From NCBI GenBank assembly GCA_037042915.1, contig CM073195.1, positions 1,860,001 to 1,924,000 on the forward strand: a DNA stretch of 64,000 nt, read 5' to 3'. This DNA comes from Auricularia sp. M13 (taxonomy: Eukaryota > Basidiomycota > Agaricomycetes > Auriculariales > Auriculariaceae). Positions 21,024-32,063 of this stretch are shown here, piece by piece; position 1 is the first letter of the stretch, and every line of letters begins with the position of its first letter. A program made the position numbers and the translations under genes. A model generated the notes under the pieces. That model searched no databases. It saw only the letters and a list, made by a program, of their open reading frames with translations, and had not been told where the DNA came from.

Positions 21024-21665
21024 ACGAAATTGCACGCATTGCATGAATTATTCTTCGGTGTATAGGCTCCATATGTATGTAAAGGTATCCCTCCTGCTCT
21101 GGTCGCTGCTTTGCGCTTGCTTTGCTGCTTGGTCTGTTTAGTCACAATCGCATTCGATTCTGTTTCGTCGACGTCTGCGTTTCGGCGAAGTCGTATTATG
21201 GACAGCTGTTGGCGGCCATCTACGTCTGGATATGGTCCAGGCACTGATCGGAAGCGACGACATTTGGCGTTAGACCGGAGCTTTCGCGTGCCCACGCGTT
21301 GCAGGAACTGGCTGTTTTCAACCTCTGGTCTTGTTTACCCTGTCTCCCGGGTTTCGTACGTGCCTCTGCCCTGAACAACTCGGCTCCCCGCGGCTCCTGA
21401 CTCATACATTTTCCTTGGGATCCCGCCGCTCTAACAACTGTTACGCCCAAATTCTGCCACTCGGGAGTCGGGGCTTGACATGCTATGCAACCACCAGCCA
21501 ATAGTCGGCTTGCTTTGTGGTACGTCGTAAGTTTGTATCGAGGTTGACCGGTAACAGAAGCGGGCTTAGCGAGCACGCAAGACGTACTCATACCTCTCAG
21601 GCGTATAAAGTCCCCCGCCGAGCTTCCGCAGATTCCCAACTTCCCGACACTCCCCAACTCGCAAT
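21024..21665 (+). promoter_or_regulatory. Promoter region with TATA box
   Basis: A TATAAAG at 21604-21610 lies 56 bp before the next ATG (21666). The rest of the interval has no supported gene. Confidence 0.5.
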
Positions 21666-23453
21666 ATGCTACATCGCTTCCGTCGGCTTGTCATCACCGC
21701 GGCCGTCTTGTGCATTGGTGAGTCCATAGTGAACGCCTGCTAGTATGCTGATATGACGCACGCAGCTATACCTAGCTGTGTTGCAACCGATTTTGGCCAG
21801 TGCATCGCCGACGTGAGGAGCAACAAGTTTGGCACCGCAGGCGTGCTGGATCTCCACGGTGTCCCGGTATCGAATGTTTCGAATGCGCAAGCCCTGTCAC
21901 TAGCAGCCTGCAACGCCTATTGTGGAGCCGGGCACGCGCAGTTTCAGTGGTTTACGTTTTCGCAGGAGTTCAGTTCCTGGCTGTTGCCGTGGCTCGCGCT
22001 CTCGTCGCAATTGCCGTTCGGAGGGACGTCGCGTTTGGACAACGCCCTTGCAGGCCTTCTCGTTATCGGATCGCCGGCCCTGGCTGTCTACTCTCTTAGC
22101 ATCACCGTCTTGCAACGAAGGTGGATCCAACGACGCTTCGCCGGGATGTCCGCCGTTCCGAATGCGCGTCACATCCAGGCCGTTCTTGTCGCGCTCCAGC
22201 AGGCGTCTGTGATCCTCGCAGGCACAGGCATTGGTAGACCTCCTTTGCTAGAATCTTTGATTGTTCTTCCCGAGAACGATAAGTGGTGGCGCTCTCTCGC
22301 TCAACGAATCGAACGCTCCCCCATGTGGACTGCGTCGGCGGGGTTTTCGATATTCTGGGTGCTGATTGCTTTGGGATTTACGATTGCGGATTCCATCGCT
22401 AGCCCTGCGAAGGACATCTCCAATCATGGTCATGCTGTCGGCGCCGTGTGGCTTTGGTTAGTGCCAGTGGTGGCCGGTTGGCTACAAGCACGATTCGAGC
22501 CAGATCCCAGCCGCCTTGCGCGCGAAGTAGCGCACGCTAACGAGAATGCGTACGTTGCCTGCGAGGATGGCGACGAACCGATCCTTGCTCGACAAGTCAG
22601 TCGTCGCCAGGCGATCACCGTATCTTTGCGCGTCCACGACGATTCAGACCGCCCTGCCCCAATATTCGCTGGCGCTCGCATATTCAAGGCCAGCATGCAT
22701 GTGGAGCGCATTGCAGTGATGTGCGATGCATTTCGCACGTCCGCAGAGCTGCATGTTCCCGTCAGTGCAGGTGGCATGGTGGATAAGCAATGGGCGATTG
22801 GTCCTTGCGACGACGTGCAGGGCACAAATCGACGCGGAAATGCCGCACAGGTACGAGCGTACTGCGCCACAGGTCTCAACGAGGCGCAGTCGCGCTGGAC
22901 CCCGGGCGTTTTCTCGCGTATGGCACTCGCAGCTGCATGTGCCCTGTTCATGCAGTGGACCACGACGGGCGCAGCGATCGCAATCACCTACCTCACCCCC
23001 ACCGTCGGTCTTGGTTGCCGCTCAGGTTCATTTCTCATATACGGATTCATTGCTACTGTGTCCTGGCTGCATCTCGTTATGGCTTCAATAATCGCGCACG
23101 CCATAGAGAGGAGGAGAGGTGGCGCAGCCTTGATGCTTCTTCGTACACTGGAAGCTGCGCTTCGCGTGTCCGGAAAGGTTCTAGCGTCTTGCAATGCTGT
23201 CTGGCTGGTGACACTCTGCATCTTCCAGTTCAGTGGATTCTACAGCACATGCTACTGCATGTCTTCTGCGTGGGGGCTGGGCGCGAATGCCTACGTCGTC
23301 TTTCCAACATGGGAAGATTTAGTCCATATGGGAACGCGTAACATCTGGATCGCAGGAATCATCGTGTCAGGTGTTGCCGGAGGTCTGTATGCGGCTTTCC
23401 TATACTTCATGACTGATACCCATGACTTCGAGGACGAGCCATTCCGTAGCTAG
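21666..23453 (+). CDS. Multi-pass membrane protein, basidiomycete family of unknown function
   Basis: Two exons (21666-21717, 21766-23453) give 579 aa. A signal peptide of about 22 residues is followed by a short lumenal, Cys-containing segment and then a membrane segment with W-L-L-P-W-L-A-L. At least five further hydrophobic helices lie in the C-terminal half. This architecture is common among uncharacterised Agaricomycete proteins that start with a signal peptide and carry the F-S-Q-E-F-S-S-W-L-L-P-W block. No transporter or enzyme motif is visible. The TATA box 56 bp upstream and the conventional first intron support the start. Likely plasma membrane or secretory pathway; function unknown. 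Confidence 0.78.
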
Positions 23454-23672
23454 ATTTTCTGACGCAGACACCCCTCCTAGTTAAGCCAACGTTCCAGTGA
23501 CTGTGTAATGTACGTGTACGATATCATTGTTGAACTCGTAATTGGTCTGTATTTCTTGCATGAGATGTTGCTTGGTGCATATCATACTATCACGTGAGGG
23601 TCTTCTCGAATGCGAGGATGAGCTTCAGTCGCATTTATTGATGGGTATACATGCTTCAACAGTCCGAAAATT

Positions 23673-24470
23673 TCAAGCAGCTCCAACGTACTGTTGGCCA
23701 GCCTGCCAGACCTTGGCCCAAGCTCCACCGTGCCAAGCAAGTAGACCCTTCCATTCCTCCTCCGGGGCACACTTCTGAACGAAAGCCAGCGTGGCAAGCA
23801 ACACGAAGTCAGAGAAGATTGGCTGGGCGCCAGAGAGCCAAGGGCCCGAAGTCTCCTTGCTGTAGAGGGCGGCGAGCTTTCCCCAGCTCTCCTCCGCAAC
23901 CTTCCAGCCGTTGGCGCGCTTCTCGGAGCCAAGCGGGGCCCACTCGCTCAGGGGGGCGCCGAACCAGGCAGCGCGCGTGGTGTTGAAGTACTCAGCGCTC
24001 TCGGGTGAAAGGATCGCAGGCACGTTGGGCAGGACGACCTTGACGGCCGGGAGGAAGCCCTCGGCCATGAAGAGCTCGAAGAATGCGGCCTGGAGACCGC
24101 GAGTCCCCTCGGGGAACAGGCGCGGCGTTCCCGGGAACGCCTCGTCAAGGTATTCGGCGATCGCGTCGGACCCGGCGATGATCTTGCCGTTGATTGAGAC
24201 GGCGGGGCAGGTGTAGAGGTCTGCGCCAGTGTCGGGGCGCTTGCCGGTAGGCGAGGCACCAATCTCCTTGAAGCGCGGCTCGATATCGCGGAAGGCGAGC
24301 CACTCGGTGTCGTACGAGACGCCCTTAAAGTTGAGAGCAAGTCTGAAACCCGTCGATGAGTCTGCAATCTTAGCCTGACACGAGAGAGCGAGGACGAACC
24401 TTGCTTTCCAGGTATTGGGAGAGAATGCGCCCTTGGAGGACGGGATATCGAAAAAGGTGACGGGAGACAT
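23673..24470 (-). CDS. Glutathione S-transferase (Ure2p/FuA-like)
   Basis: Two exons on the minus strand (24470-24400 and 24342-23673) give 246 aa. The thioredoxin-fold N-terminus has the S-P-N-T-W-K-A-R start helix, the cis-Pro segment C-P-A-V-S-I-N-G and the glutathione-binding S-D-A-I-A-E-Y-L motif. An all-helical C-terminal domain follows. The Ser near the N-terminus (S-P-N-T) is the likely catalytic residue. The family conjugates or reduces xenobiotics and wood-derived aromatics in white-rot fungi; that role is inferred. The 57-nt intron is in frame and stop-free, but removing it restores the family sequence. A minus-strand TATAAAGG lies 71 bp before the ATG. Confidence 0.88.
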   Translation of the reverse strand: MSPVTFFDIPSSKGAFSPNTWKARFVLALSCQAKIADSSTGFRLALNFKGVSYDTEWLAFRDIEPRFKEIGASPTGKRPDTGADLYTCPAVSINGKIIAGSDAIAEYLDEAFPGTPRLFPEGTRGLQAAFFELFMAEGFLPAVKVVLPNVPAILSPESAEYFNTTRAAWFGAPLSEWAPLGSEKRANGWKVAEESWGKLAALYSKETSGPWLSGAQPIFSDFVLLATLAFVQKCAPEEEWKGLLAWHGGAWAKVWQAGQQYVGAA

Positions 24471-24540
24471 GGCTGATGAGGCGAGTGAGAACAAACGAGG
24501 TGGCTACAAGCTGTAATGAACTCCTTCCGCCTGGCCCTTT

Positions 24541-24548
24541 CCTTTATA
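24541..24548 (-). promoter_or_regulatory. TATA box of the GST gene
   Basis: Reads TATAAAGG on the minus strand, 71 bp before the ATG at 24470. Confidence 0.55.
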
Positions 24549-26126
24549 TGATGATATGAAGTACCTGGTATCCGTCGCCGTTGTTATGCTGAGGAATCGC
24601 TGACGCTATCCAACAACCCACGCCCTGTACGACTGTACACATCGTCTCTCGAGTTGTCCCGATAACTCGGCTCCGCTGAGTAAGTTTGCAGATTCTTATG
24701 TCATTGCGCAGCAATGCGCTGCAAATGTTTGGCGAGATTCTCGCGGGATACTTACCGCATTTGGACGAGAACAGATGATGCAAATTCAATTCGACCTTCA
24801 GCGCCAGAGACCACGCTGTCCTTGGCTCAAGCCCCTGTGTGCGTCCAACAAAGTGGTAGTGGGGATTGGTTTCGTTTTCTAAGTGTCAATTGGTAACGGT
24901 GACAGGTTTATTACGCAGCGCTGATCAAGCGCTGATGGAGATTGAGATGCATTCCGTTATGACCGGACGGACACTTTGCCTTCAAGACAACCGCGCGCGA
25001 GGACTGAGTACTCCTCCGATAGTCTGATGGCATTGGTCAGTCTTGCTAAGTGCTGACCATTTTATTTGTTGGCCCTGAGTATAGTCCTTACCTCTTGTAT
25101 TCATTGAACCGTGGCATCATGGGAACTGCGCCGCGAAATCGTACCATATTGCCTCCACAGTTACTCCCAGGCTCTCACCCGGTTGCTGAACGCGTTGAAC
25201 GTGCGCTCACGGACTTGTCAGAGCTCCCCGGCTCCGTCCGGTCAAATTCGTGACCGACCAGGTCGTCCACCGTCCAGCTTCATGGACGGGATGCAAACAA
25301 AATGGCACATATCAGTATTCACGACATGGAAGGTGCTCCTCATTATAAAGGATAAGAGTGACAGGTCGAACGAGCGTAGAGTACGGTTGGAGTACGGGTC
25401 ATCAGTGCTATTGATCTGCCTGCGTACGGAAGGGAGTTCCCTCGTCCCCATGGACGAACAGACCCGCCTCTTCCTTCCCCCGTGCCAAAATTACAGGCGC
25501 AGAAAATCACTGTCGTTCTTCATTCAGTCATGCCGCCGATCAGCGGGGGACATGCACAAGGACGAAGGCGGGCGAAGGTGCGTTCCGCAGTGCGCGCAAT
25601 GGGCTTGAAGACACATCTCCCGGCGCGCATAAGGTATATCTGTCTATTGGTAACATGAATGTCTATTTTTTGCGTTCTTGGTTTCAGCTTTCGATGCTGG
25701 AACGTCAACGGAGACCAGTGTCTGTGGCTCAGCTGGTCGGTTCGCCATAGGTGCAACATTGTTCATTGTGGAAGACAGAAGCTGGACTTGCACGTGTTGA
25801 CTGAGGATCACACCGAGGGTCGCCTTGTAGCTGCATCTTTGAAGTCATCGAAGTGGATTCAAGCCCGGACGGCGATTATTGCCCCCTTGTTCAATTGCTG
25901 AGGAGTCTTATCCGAGCACCGAGACTGCATACATTGACATTACTCTTTGCGTACCATTCTAGGCTTGATCCTGCACTGCATCGTTCATCGAACTGCAGTT
26001 CACAGGTCATGCGTTGCTTCGCAAACATGGCTGCCCTGTCTCTGAAACGCAGCTTGTATATAAAAGATAGCAGCTTACAAGCATCATGATCCCATCGTAG
26101 TACAGTCTGAGTAGACGCAATGACGA
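24549..26126. other. Intergenic, no gene supported
   Basis: About 1.6 kb between two minus-strand genes. Several short open frames exist on both strands (for example 25111-25608 plus), but none has a family motif, a plausible promoter distance or a splice structure. Base composition is lower in G+C than the flanking genes. Confidence 0.4.
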
Positions 26127-27383
26127 CTACATTACGGAGCAGAATCTCATGTGCAGCGCTACCAGCCCCCAAACAAGCAAAATTGACGACGCCACGTACT
26201 TGAGCACGCAGGCGCGTCGCGCAGGTGGCTGTGAAGTCATCTGCGTAGCCTCGGCGTCCCAATCTTCATGTTTAGCGTGCAAGTCTACGCTCGCTTTCTC
26301 GCCGGCAAGCGCACGTTCGTACCATGCGGCGCCCTGCTTCCCCGCTTCCTCGATATCATTGACCTCATCATCAGTCAAGGCGGCTGCATCGAGTTAGCAT
26401 TGTCGACACCAGAGACGAGCAGGACATACGTAGGGAGGGTACAGCGAGATACTCCCGCAACCGCTCGGCTTTACCGCTCGTCGTGACGATCATAATCCCC
26501 TTCTGGCGCAGCCACGCAAAGATGACCTGCGCGGGCGTGCCACCAATCCGTTTTGCCGCGCGTGCGAGCGGCGCGTCGACGGGGCCGCCGGGCGTCTTGG
26601 TGATAGGTGTCAGCGAGCTGTACGCCTCAACGACGATGTTCTTCGCCGCGCACAGCTCGATCGTGCTGAGCTGCTGCGCGTAGTTGTACGGATGTAGCTG
26701 AATCTGATTGACCGCCGGCACAACCTCCGCGTCTTTGAGGAGTATGTTGAGCTCGTTCACGCCGAAGTTGGAGACGCCGATGGAAAGCGCCTGACCGCAC
26801 GTACGGATGCGCTCCAAAGCCTTCCATGTGCCAGGAATATCGCCTCCTGTCGCCATTGGGCTGTGTATGAGGTACAGGTCGAGGTGCTCAACACCCAAGT
26901 TGGATAATGAGGCCGCGATGGCCTCGTCAACACTGCCAAAACCGAATTTCGAGGTGATGAACAGGTCTTTGCGCGATATGCCGCTCTGGGATATCGCCGC
27001 GCCGACGTATTTCTCGTTTCCATAGTCTGAATGATGAGCGTAAGTACTCAAAGGTAGGCCAGAAGTACAATACTAACATTGGGCATTGTCAAGGTGGTCG
27101 AAGCCTTCGCGCAGAGCTTGCAAGACATACGGCGTTACATCCTGAAGGTCTTTTCAAGCGTTTATAGCCATATACGAGGCTCAGCGCACTTCACGTTTCT
27201 GCCCAGGTAGGAATGAGTTTCGAAGCAGAAGCCGCTGCGACGTGACATGACGCACCCAAACACTCCCAGCGCCATACGCGATCCGCGGAGCCTTCAGGCA
27301 GAGTCAGATCACGTGCCAGGGGTTACTACCCGCTGCGCGCTCGCCTTGTGGCCGTCGTTGAGCTTGACGCTGCCGTAGGACAT
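26127..27383 (-). CDS. Aldo-keto reductase with hydrophobic C-terminal tail
   Basis: NAD(P)H-dependent carbonyl reductase fold. Six exons on the minus strand (27383-27345, 27291-27256, 27198-27190, 27141-27078, 27026-26430, 26383-26127) give 333 aa. Family signatures: G-F-D-H-L-D-N-A-Q-Y-Y with the catalytic Asp and Tyr, Y-L-I-H-S-P with the catalytic His, G-V-S-N-F-G, and N-Q-I-Q-L-H-P. Intron 1 starts with gc (aag|gcgagc), and exon 3 is only 9 nt. After the normal end of the barrel the frame adds a roughly 17-residue hydrophobic stretch near the C-terminus (S-S-I-L-L-V-W-G-L-V-A-L). This could be a tail anchor, unless a 41-nt gtacgt...tag segment is an intron. Confidence 0.85.
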
Positions 27384-27998
27384 GGTGAAGGTGGCTGACA
27401 AAGGGCAACACTGATAAGGTACGGGAGCAATCACCGTTTTGCCGAGCGCGCCATCCAGCAGGATCTGTGCGCCATACGGCTGAGTAGTCCAAATGCCGGT
27501 CATCGGCTGTGCCCGACTGCTCCCGGGATAAGTCCTCCGCACCAAGAGTTGCTTGTGGAAGCAGCTATTCCAATCGATACAGCCTGAAACTTCTGTAAAA
27601 CCATAATATAGACTATATAAGCTTACAGAGATTAAGAAAAGGGAGAGAGATGCTTTTATCGAACCATAATTCAGGTTCAGTCCAACCCTCATGACTGTCT
27701 TTAGGTCATTCTCTCTTCCACAAGGTACCAATCACTTTTTAAATCACTAATAGAGACATAAGAAAGCCTCACATACATCAACAGATGCTTCCTTTCACAC
27801 GCGTGTGAGGGAGATGAGTGAACACTGCGGCACCCAAATGCATCCGAGTACCTCCGAGCATAAGTCTGCCGGCATGTTCAGCAGAGCTATCTTAAAAATC
27901 GTGCAGATTAATACTCAGGAGCATATTTTGCTAATATATCGAGGAATTATCCAGGTTCATAAACCCTTAGCTTGAGTGCGAAGGGGTGCCGATGTGAG
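27384..27998. other. Intergenic region left of the retrotransposon
   Basis: Upstream region of the aldo-keto reductase. A TATATAAG word occurs near 27611. No gene is supported. The retrotransposon target duplication ctcgg lies at 27999-28003. Confidence 0.4.
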
Positions 27999-28003
27999 CT
28001 CGG

Positions 28004-28288
28004 TGTTACGGTGACCGAGGATACTCGCCGAACGGACGCTCTGCGGGTGGGGGAAAAAGGACGAGATGTATCGGCGGTGGGCAAACCAGCTCGAATCTAG
28101 CGTACAAAGAGCGGACAGCACACGGTATATAAAGGGGGGTCCGGATCCGGCCGGACCGCTGACCGCAGGCCGGGGCCACGCATGCGCCGGCGGGTCTCGG
28201 TCTGATGACTCGGTCCGTATGACGTCGGCGCGAGTAAGGTCCGATAAGCCCAACGGCGATAGGAGCGAAAAGCGAATGAGCCGTAACA
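28004..28288 (-). repeat. 3' LTR of the chromovirus
   Basis: 285 bp, tgttacgg...cgtaaca. It differs from the other LTR by two substitutions and one G in a run of G. On the plus strand it reads TATATAAAG near 28126. Confidence 0.95.
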
Positions 28289-28506
28289 TAACCCCCTACT
28301 AGGACCGAACGAGCGTCGTGCCGAGGGCCCGCGCCCTGCGGGCCGCGGTGACCGGGTCGGGATGTTGAAGTCGATCCCTGTGGTATGGTGGCGCTCGAAG
28401 AAGTTGGAGGGAAATATGGCACGGTCGAAGACGAGGGAGTGGATGTTCTGGGGTTTACCCGGGTTGCGGCGGACGAAGTCCTCGACGGCGCCGATCGCGT
28501 TGCCGA

Positions 28507-28856
28507 GATTTCCTTGGGGACCCAGGAGTTGTGCTCGCGCCCGTAGCCGGCCCATTTGACCAGGTAGACAACGCCTCGTCCGAGCTTCTTGGAATCCAGG
28601 ATCTCCTCCACTTCGTACTCCTCGTGATCGTCCACGATGGTCGGCGCCGGCGGGGCGGGGCGGCGTTGGTGGGGCGTACGGCGCAACGTACGGCGAGAGG
28701 AGGCTTTCGTGGAAGACGGGGTGTAGGTTTTTCCACGCCTCCGGCAGCTCCAATTTGAAGGCGGAATGACCCACACTTTCGAGGATCTTGAAAGGACCGG
28801 CGCCGTTCGGCCAGTTTCTTGGACGAGACCGCAAGCTTGAGGTTGGTCGCTTCGAG
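28507..28856 (-). pseudogene. Frameshifted integrase C-terminus and chromodomain
   Basis: Pol similarity continues after the stop at 28857. The text A-G-P-F-K-I-L-E-S-V and L-H-P-V-F-H-E-S-L-L (about 28801-28670) is in one frame. The chromodomain, from E-Y-E-V-E-E-I-L to W-V-P-K-E-I (about 28620-28507), is in another. So at least two frameshifts plus the stop separate these parts from the main pol frame. Natural decay or assembly errors in G-runs are both possible. Confidence 0.75.
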
Positions 28857-31800
28857 TCACACTTTGTCGCCGACCTTGTATTGTCGCGAAGCACCTCGGC
28901 GCCGGTCGTACTGTGTCTTCATGGACGCGGCGGCCTTGGTGAGCGCGGATTTGGCCTCCTCCCAGGTCCTTTCCATCCGCTGGGCGAACTGGGCGGCCGA
29001 CTCGTTGGTGACCGCTCGGCGCGGTTCCACGCCCATACGTGGGTGGCGACCGTGATTGAGGAAGAACGGAGACGTACCCGTCGCCTCGGACGCGCGGTTG
29101 TTGATGGCGAACTCGGCCATAGCGAGCCAGTCGGCCCAGTCATCCTGCCGGGCGTTGGTCCATGCGCGAAGGTACTTCTCGATCTCTGCGTTCTCCCGCT
29201 TGGTCTGTCCGTCGGTCTGTGGGTGGTACGCGGTGGACGGGTTTGCCTCGATACCGAGGAGCTTGTAGAGCTCGTTCGCGAATCCCGACACGAACTGCGG
29301 GCCGCGGTCGCTGATGAGCTTCTTGAACAGGCCGAACCGTTTGAAGACGAAGTCGCGGTACAAGCGCGCTATACCCTCCGACGTCACCGTAACATGCGTC
29401 GGGCAGAGGATGACCATCTTGCTGTGGCGGTCGGTCACGACGAAGACCGCGTTGAAGCCAAACGACTCGGGCAATGGTCCGATGAGGTCGGCGGAAACGA
29501 CCTCCCACGGAGCACTCGGCGCCTCGTTGGGGTGTAGGGGTCCTGCCAGGGGTCCGTGCCTCGGTTTGGAGCGTTGGCAAACGTCGCATGCGCGGACGTA
29601 ACGCGCAACATACGCGGTCATGCCGGGGAACCAGTAGTACCGGTTAAGGAGCTCCAAAGTCTTGTACCTGCCCGGATGTCCTGCTATCGGTGTGTCGTGA
29701 AATGCGCTGACGATGCGTTCACGTAGTCGGCGGTTACGCGGGATGTAGACTCGGCCTTTGTACTCGACGACGCCGTTCGTCTCCACAAAGTCCTGCGGGT
29801 ACGCAAGCAGGCCCTTCTTGACTGCTTCGTCGCGTTCGTTGGCGTACTTGCGAACCTCGGCCAGGATGTGGTCCTCGTCTCGGAGTCCTAGTTGCCGAAT
29901 GATCACGTCCAACGGTCCGTTGTGCTCCTCGGCGAGTTGACGAAAACGGTCCGGTTGCAGGAGGACAACGTCGGCGTTGTCTTCTGCCCCCTCATTAGGC
30001 ATGTTCCGGCTCAGCTCGTCGGCGATGACGTTCGTCTTGCCCGGCCGGTGGTGCAATGTAAAATCATACTCGGAGAGCTCGGTGAGCCAACGAGCTTGCC
30101 GACGGTTGAGCTTTTGCGGCTCGCGGAAGTACTGCAGATTCCGATGGTCGGTCCATATCTGGAACTGCGGGGTCCCTTTGAGGAAGTGGCGCCAATGTTC
30201 GAGGCAAAGCATCATCGCGAGCATCTCCTTGTCGTAGATCTCGTAATTACGCTCGGCGGGACTGAAGCTCTTGCTAAAGAACCCGAGTGGGCGTAGCTTC
30301 CCGTCGATGACCTGGTGGAGGACTCCTCCTGCCGCGTAGTCCGATGCGTCGGTCTCCAACCTGAACGGGGCCCGGTCCTGGGGGAGAAGAAGAGTAACGT
30401 CGTTGCACACGGCGTCGCGAAGGTCCTCGAAAGCCTGTTGCTGCTCCGGGCCCCATTCGAATACGACCCCCTTCTCCGTTAGACGGTTGAAGGGTTTCGT
30501 GATGTGCGCGAAGTGGGGGATGAAGTTCCGGTAGAAGTTACAGAACTGCATGAACGACCGGACCTCCCGCAGGTTGCGCGGGGGGTTCCAACGGTGTATG
30601 GCCTCCACCTTGACTGGGTCCATGGATACCTGCCCGTTTCCTACAACCAGGCCGAGGAACTTGACTTGGGCTTGCTCGAACTCGCATTTCTCCAGTTTGA
30701 GGTATAGGCCTGTCTGCCGACACAGTTCCAGTACGGCCCGAACCGCGGTCCGATGGTCCTCCAAGGTGCGGGTAAAAACCAAAAGGTCGTCCATGTAGAC
30801 GATAAGGACGATCCGCCGAATAAGGTCGCCGAATATGTCGTCCACCATGCGTTGGAAGGTGGCCGGGCTGTTGGTCATGCCGAAGAACATGACGGTGGGT
30901 TCGAACAGACCTCGGCTCGTGATGAACGCGGCCTTGAATTCGTCTCCAGGTCGGATTCGGACGTTGTTGTACCCCCATCGGACGTCGAACTTAGAGAAAT
31001 AACGGGCGTCCTTGATCTTGGTCATGACGTCGGCGACCAGCGGGAGGGGGTAGGAGTCCCGCACGGTGTGGTCGTTGAGCCTCCTGTAATCCATAGTCGG
31101 TCGGAGTCCTCCATCCTTCTTGCCGACGAAGAAAAGCGGCGATGCAATGGGCGAGTTGGACGGCCGAATATGACCCGTCGCGAGGTTCTCGTCCAAGAAC
31201 TCGTTCATCGCCTGTGTCTCCTTCGGCGACAAGGCGTAAACCTTTCCGCGGAGCTTGCGGTCGTTCTCCCATCCGGGCCGGAGGTTGATTTCGTGGTCCC
31301 ACCGACGATGGGGGGGTAGCTTGTCGAATTCCTTCTTTTTGAACACGTCGGCGTACTCGCGGTAGTATTCGGGGATGTCGGCGACGACGGCGGGTTTGGC
31401 GGCCTGCTCAATGCGGGTTGAGATAGACTCGAAAGCCCGAACGTACTCTTCTTCGTCGTCGGCCGCGAACTCCAAAGCGTCGGCAAGTGAGGCGAAGTCC
31501 TCTGCGAGGTAGCGGGCCGAGCTCGGCGCCGGGTTCGGCATACCACAGCGAGGCGGGCAGCGGGTGAACGTGAGCGCACCCTTCGGCCAGTCAATTTCCG
31601 GGTTGTGCTCCACCAACCAGTCGTATCCTAGGAAGAGGTCGTGTTTTCCACCGAGGTTGGCGACCGGAAAGTCGCGCCGTTCGCGGTGTTCGCGGCCGCG
31701 TGCGTCGCGCACGACCACAAGGAGTTCGACGTACTCCTTGATAAATCCATTGACCGAGCCGTCGGCATTGTAGACGGTCCGAACGACGGCTGCGGCTTGG

Positions 31801-32063
31801 GTTGTAAGCTGCCGGTGTTTGACAAACGCCTGGTCCACACTTGAGGTTGTGCATCCACTATCCAAAAGAGCCTTGGCCGGGATCCGTTCTCCAGTGTCGA
31901 GGGAGGTGAGGGTGAGGGGTATGTTCATTTGCCTGAGGGCCGAGGGTCGGACCTCGGCGAGTCTTAGGTGTTCACGCTCGGTGTGCGTATTGACAAGACG
32001 TTCATCTGTATTCGGTACGGAGGGCACACCATCGTCTTCCCACAGGGATCGCGCGGAAATCAC
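28857..32063 (-). CDS. Chromovirus Pol (protease, RT, RNase H, integrase), truncated
   Basis: An open frame of 1068 codons. Protease active site: L-L-D-S-G near codon 66. Reverse transcriptase: M-D-Y-R-R-L-N in palm strands, then V-Y-M-D-D-L-L. RNase H: L-E-T-D-A-S-D. Integrase: an H-H-C-C zinc knuckle (H...H...C-D-V-C) and a D-D-E core with A-D-L-I, S-D-R-G-P-Q-F and a Glu in the E-N-A-E-I-E helix. The ORF begins with GTG overlapping the gag stop (GTGA), in the -1 frame relative to gag, so it is probably made by frameshift or reinitiation rather than from its own ATG. It ends early at a TGA where relatives continue into the integrase GPY/F module. Confidence 0.92.
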   Translation of the reverse strand: MISARSLWEDDGVPSVPNTDERLVNTHTEREHLRLAEVRPSALRQMNIPLTLTSLDTGERIPAKALLDSGCTTSSVDQAFVKHRQLTTQAAAVVRTVYNADGSVNGFIKEYVELLVVVRDARGREHRERRDFPVANLGGKHDLFLGYDWLVEHNPEIDWPKGALTFTRCPPRCGMPNPAPSSARYLAEDFASLADALEFAADDEEEYVRAFESISTRIEQAAKPAVVADIPEYYREYADVFKKKEFDKLPPHRRWDHEINLRPGWENDRKLRGKVYALSPKETQAMNEFLDENLATGHIRPSNSPIASPLFFVGKKDGGLRPTMDYRRLNDHTVRDSYPLPLVADVMTKIKDARYFSKFDVRWGYNNVRIRPGDEFKAAFITSRGLFEPTVMFFGMTNSPATFQRMVDDIFGDLIRRIVLIVYMDDLLVFTRTLEDHRTAVRAVLELCRQTGLYLKLEKCEFEQAQVKFLGLVVGNGQVSMDPVKVEAIHRWNPPRNLREVRSFMQFCNFYRNFIPHFAHITKPFNRLTEKGVVFEWGPEQQQAFEDLRDAVCNDVTLLLPQDRAPFRLETDASDYAAGGVLHQVIDGKLRPLGFFSKSFSPAERNYEIYDKEMLAMMLCLEHWRHFLKGTPQFQIWTDHRNLQYFREPQKLNRRQARWLTELSEYDFTLHHRPGKTNVIADELSRNMPNEGAEDNADVVLLQPDRFRQLAEEHNGPLDVIIRQLGLRDEDHILAEVRKYANERDEAVKKGLLAYPQDFVETNGVVEYKGRVYIPRNRRLRERIVSAFHDTPIAGHPGRYKTLELLNRYYWFPGMTAYVARYVRACDVCQRSKPRHGPLAGPLHPNEAPSAPWEVVSADLIGPLPESFGFNAVFVVTDRHSKMVILCPTHVTVTSEGIARLYRDFVFKRFGLFKKLISDRGPQFVSGFANELYKLLGIEANPSTAYHPQTDGQTKRENAEIEKYLRAWTNARQDDWADWLAMAEFAINNRASEATGTSPFFLNHGRHPRMGVEPRRAVTNESAAQFAQRMERTWEEAKSALTKAAASMKTQYDRRRGASRQYKVGDKV

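Noticed and set aside
28788-29537. 249-codon plus-strand frame over the chromovirus
   Set aside because: Antisense of the integrase region; the real coding strand is minus, with clear domain motifs.
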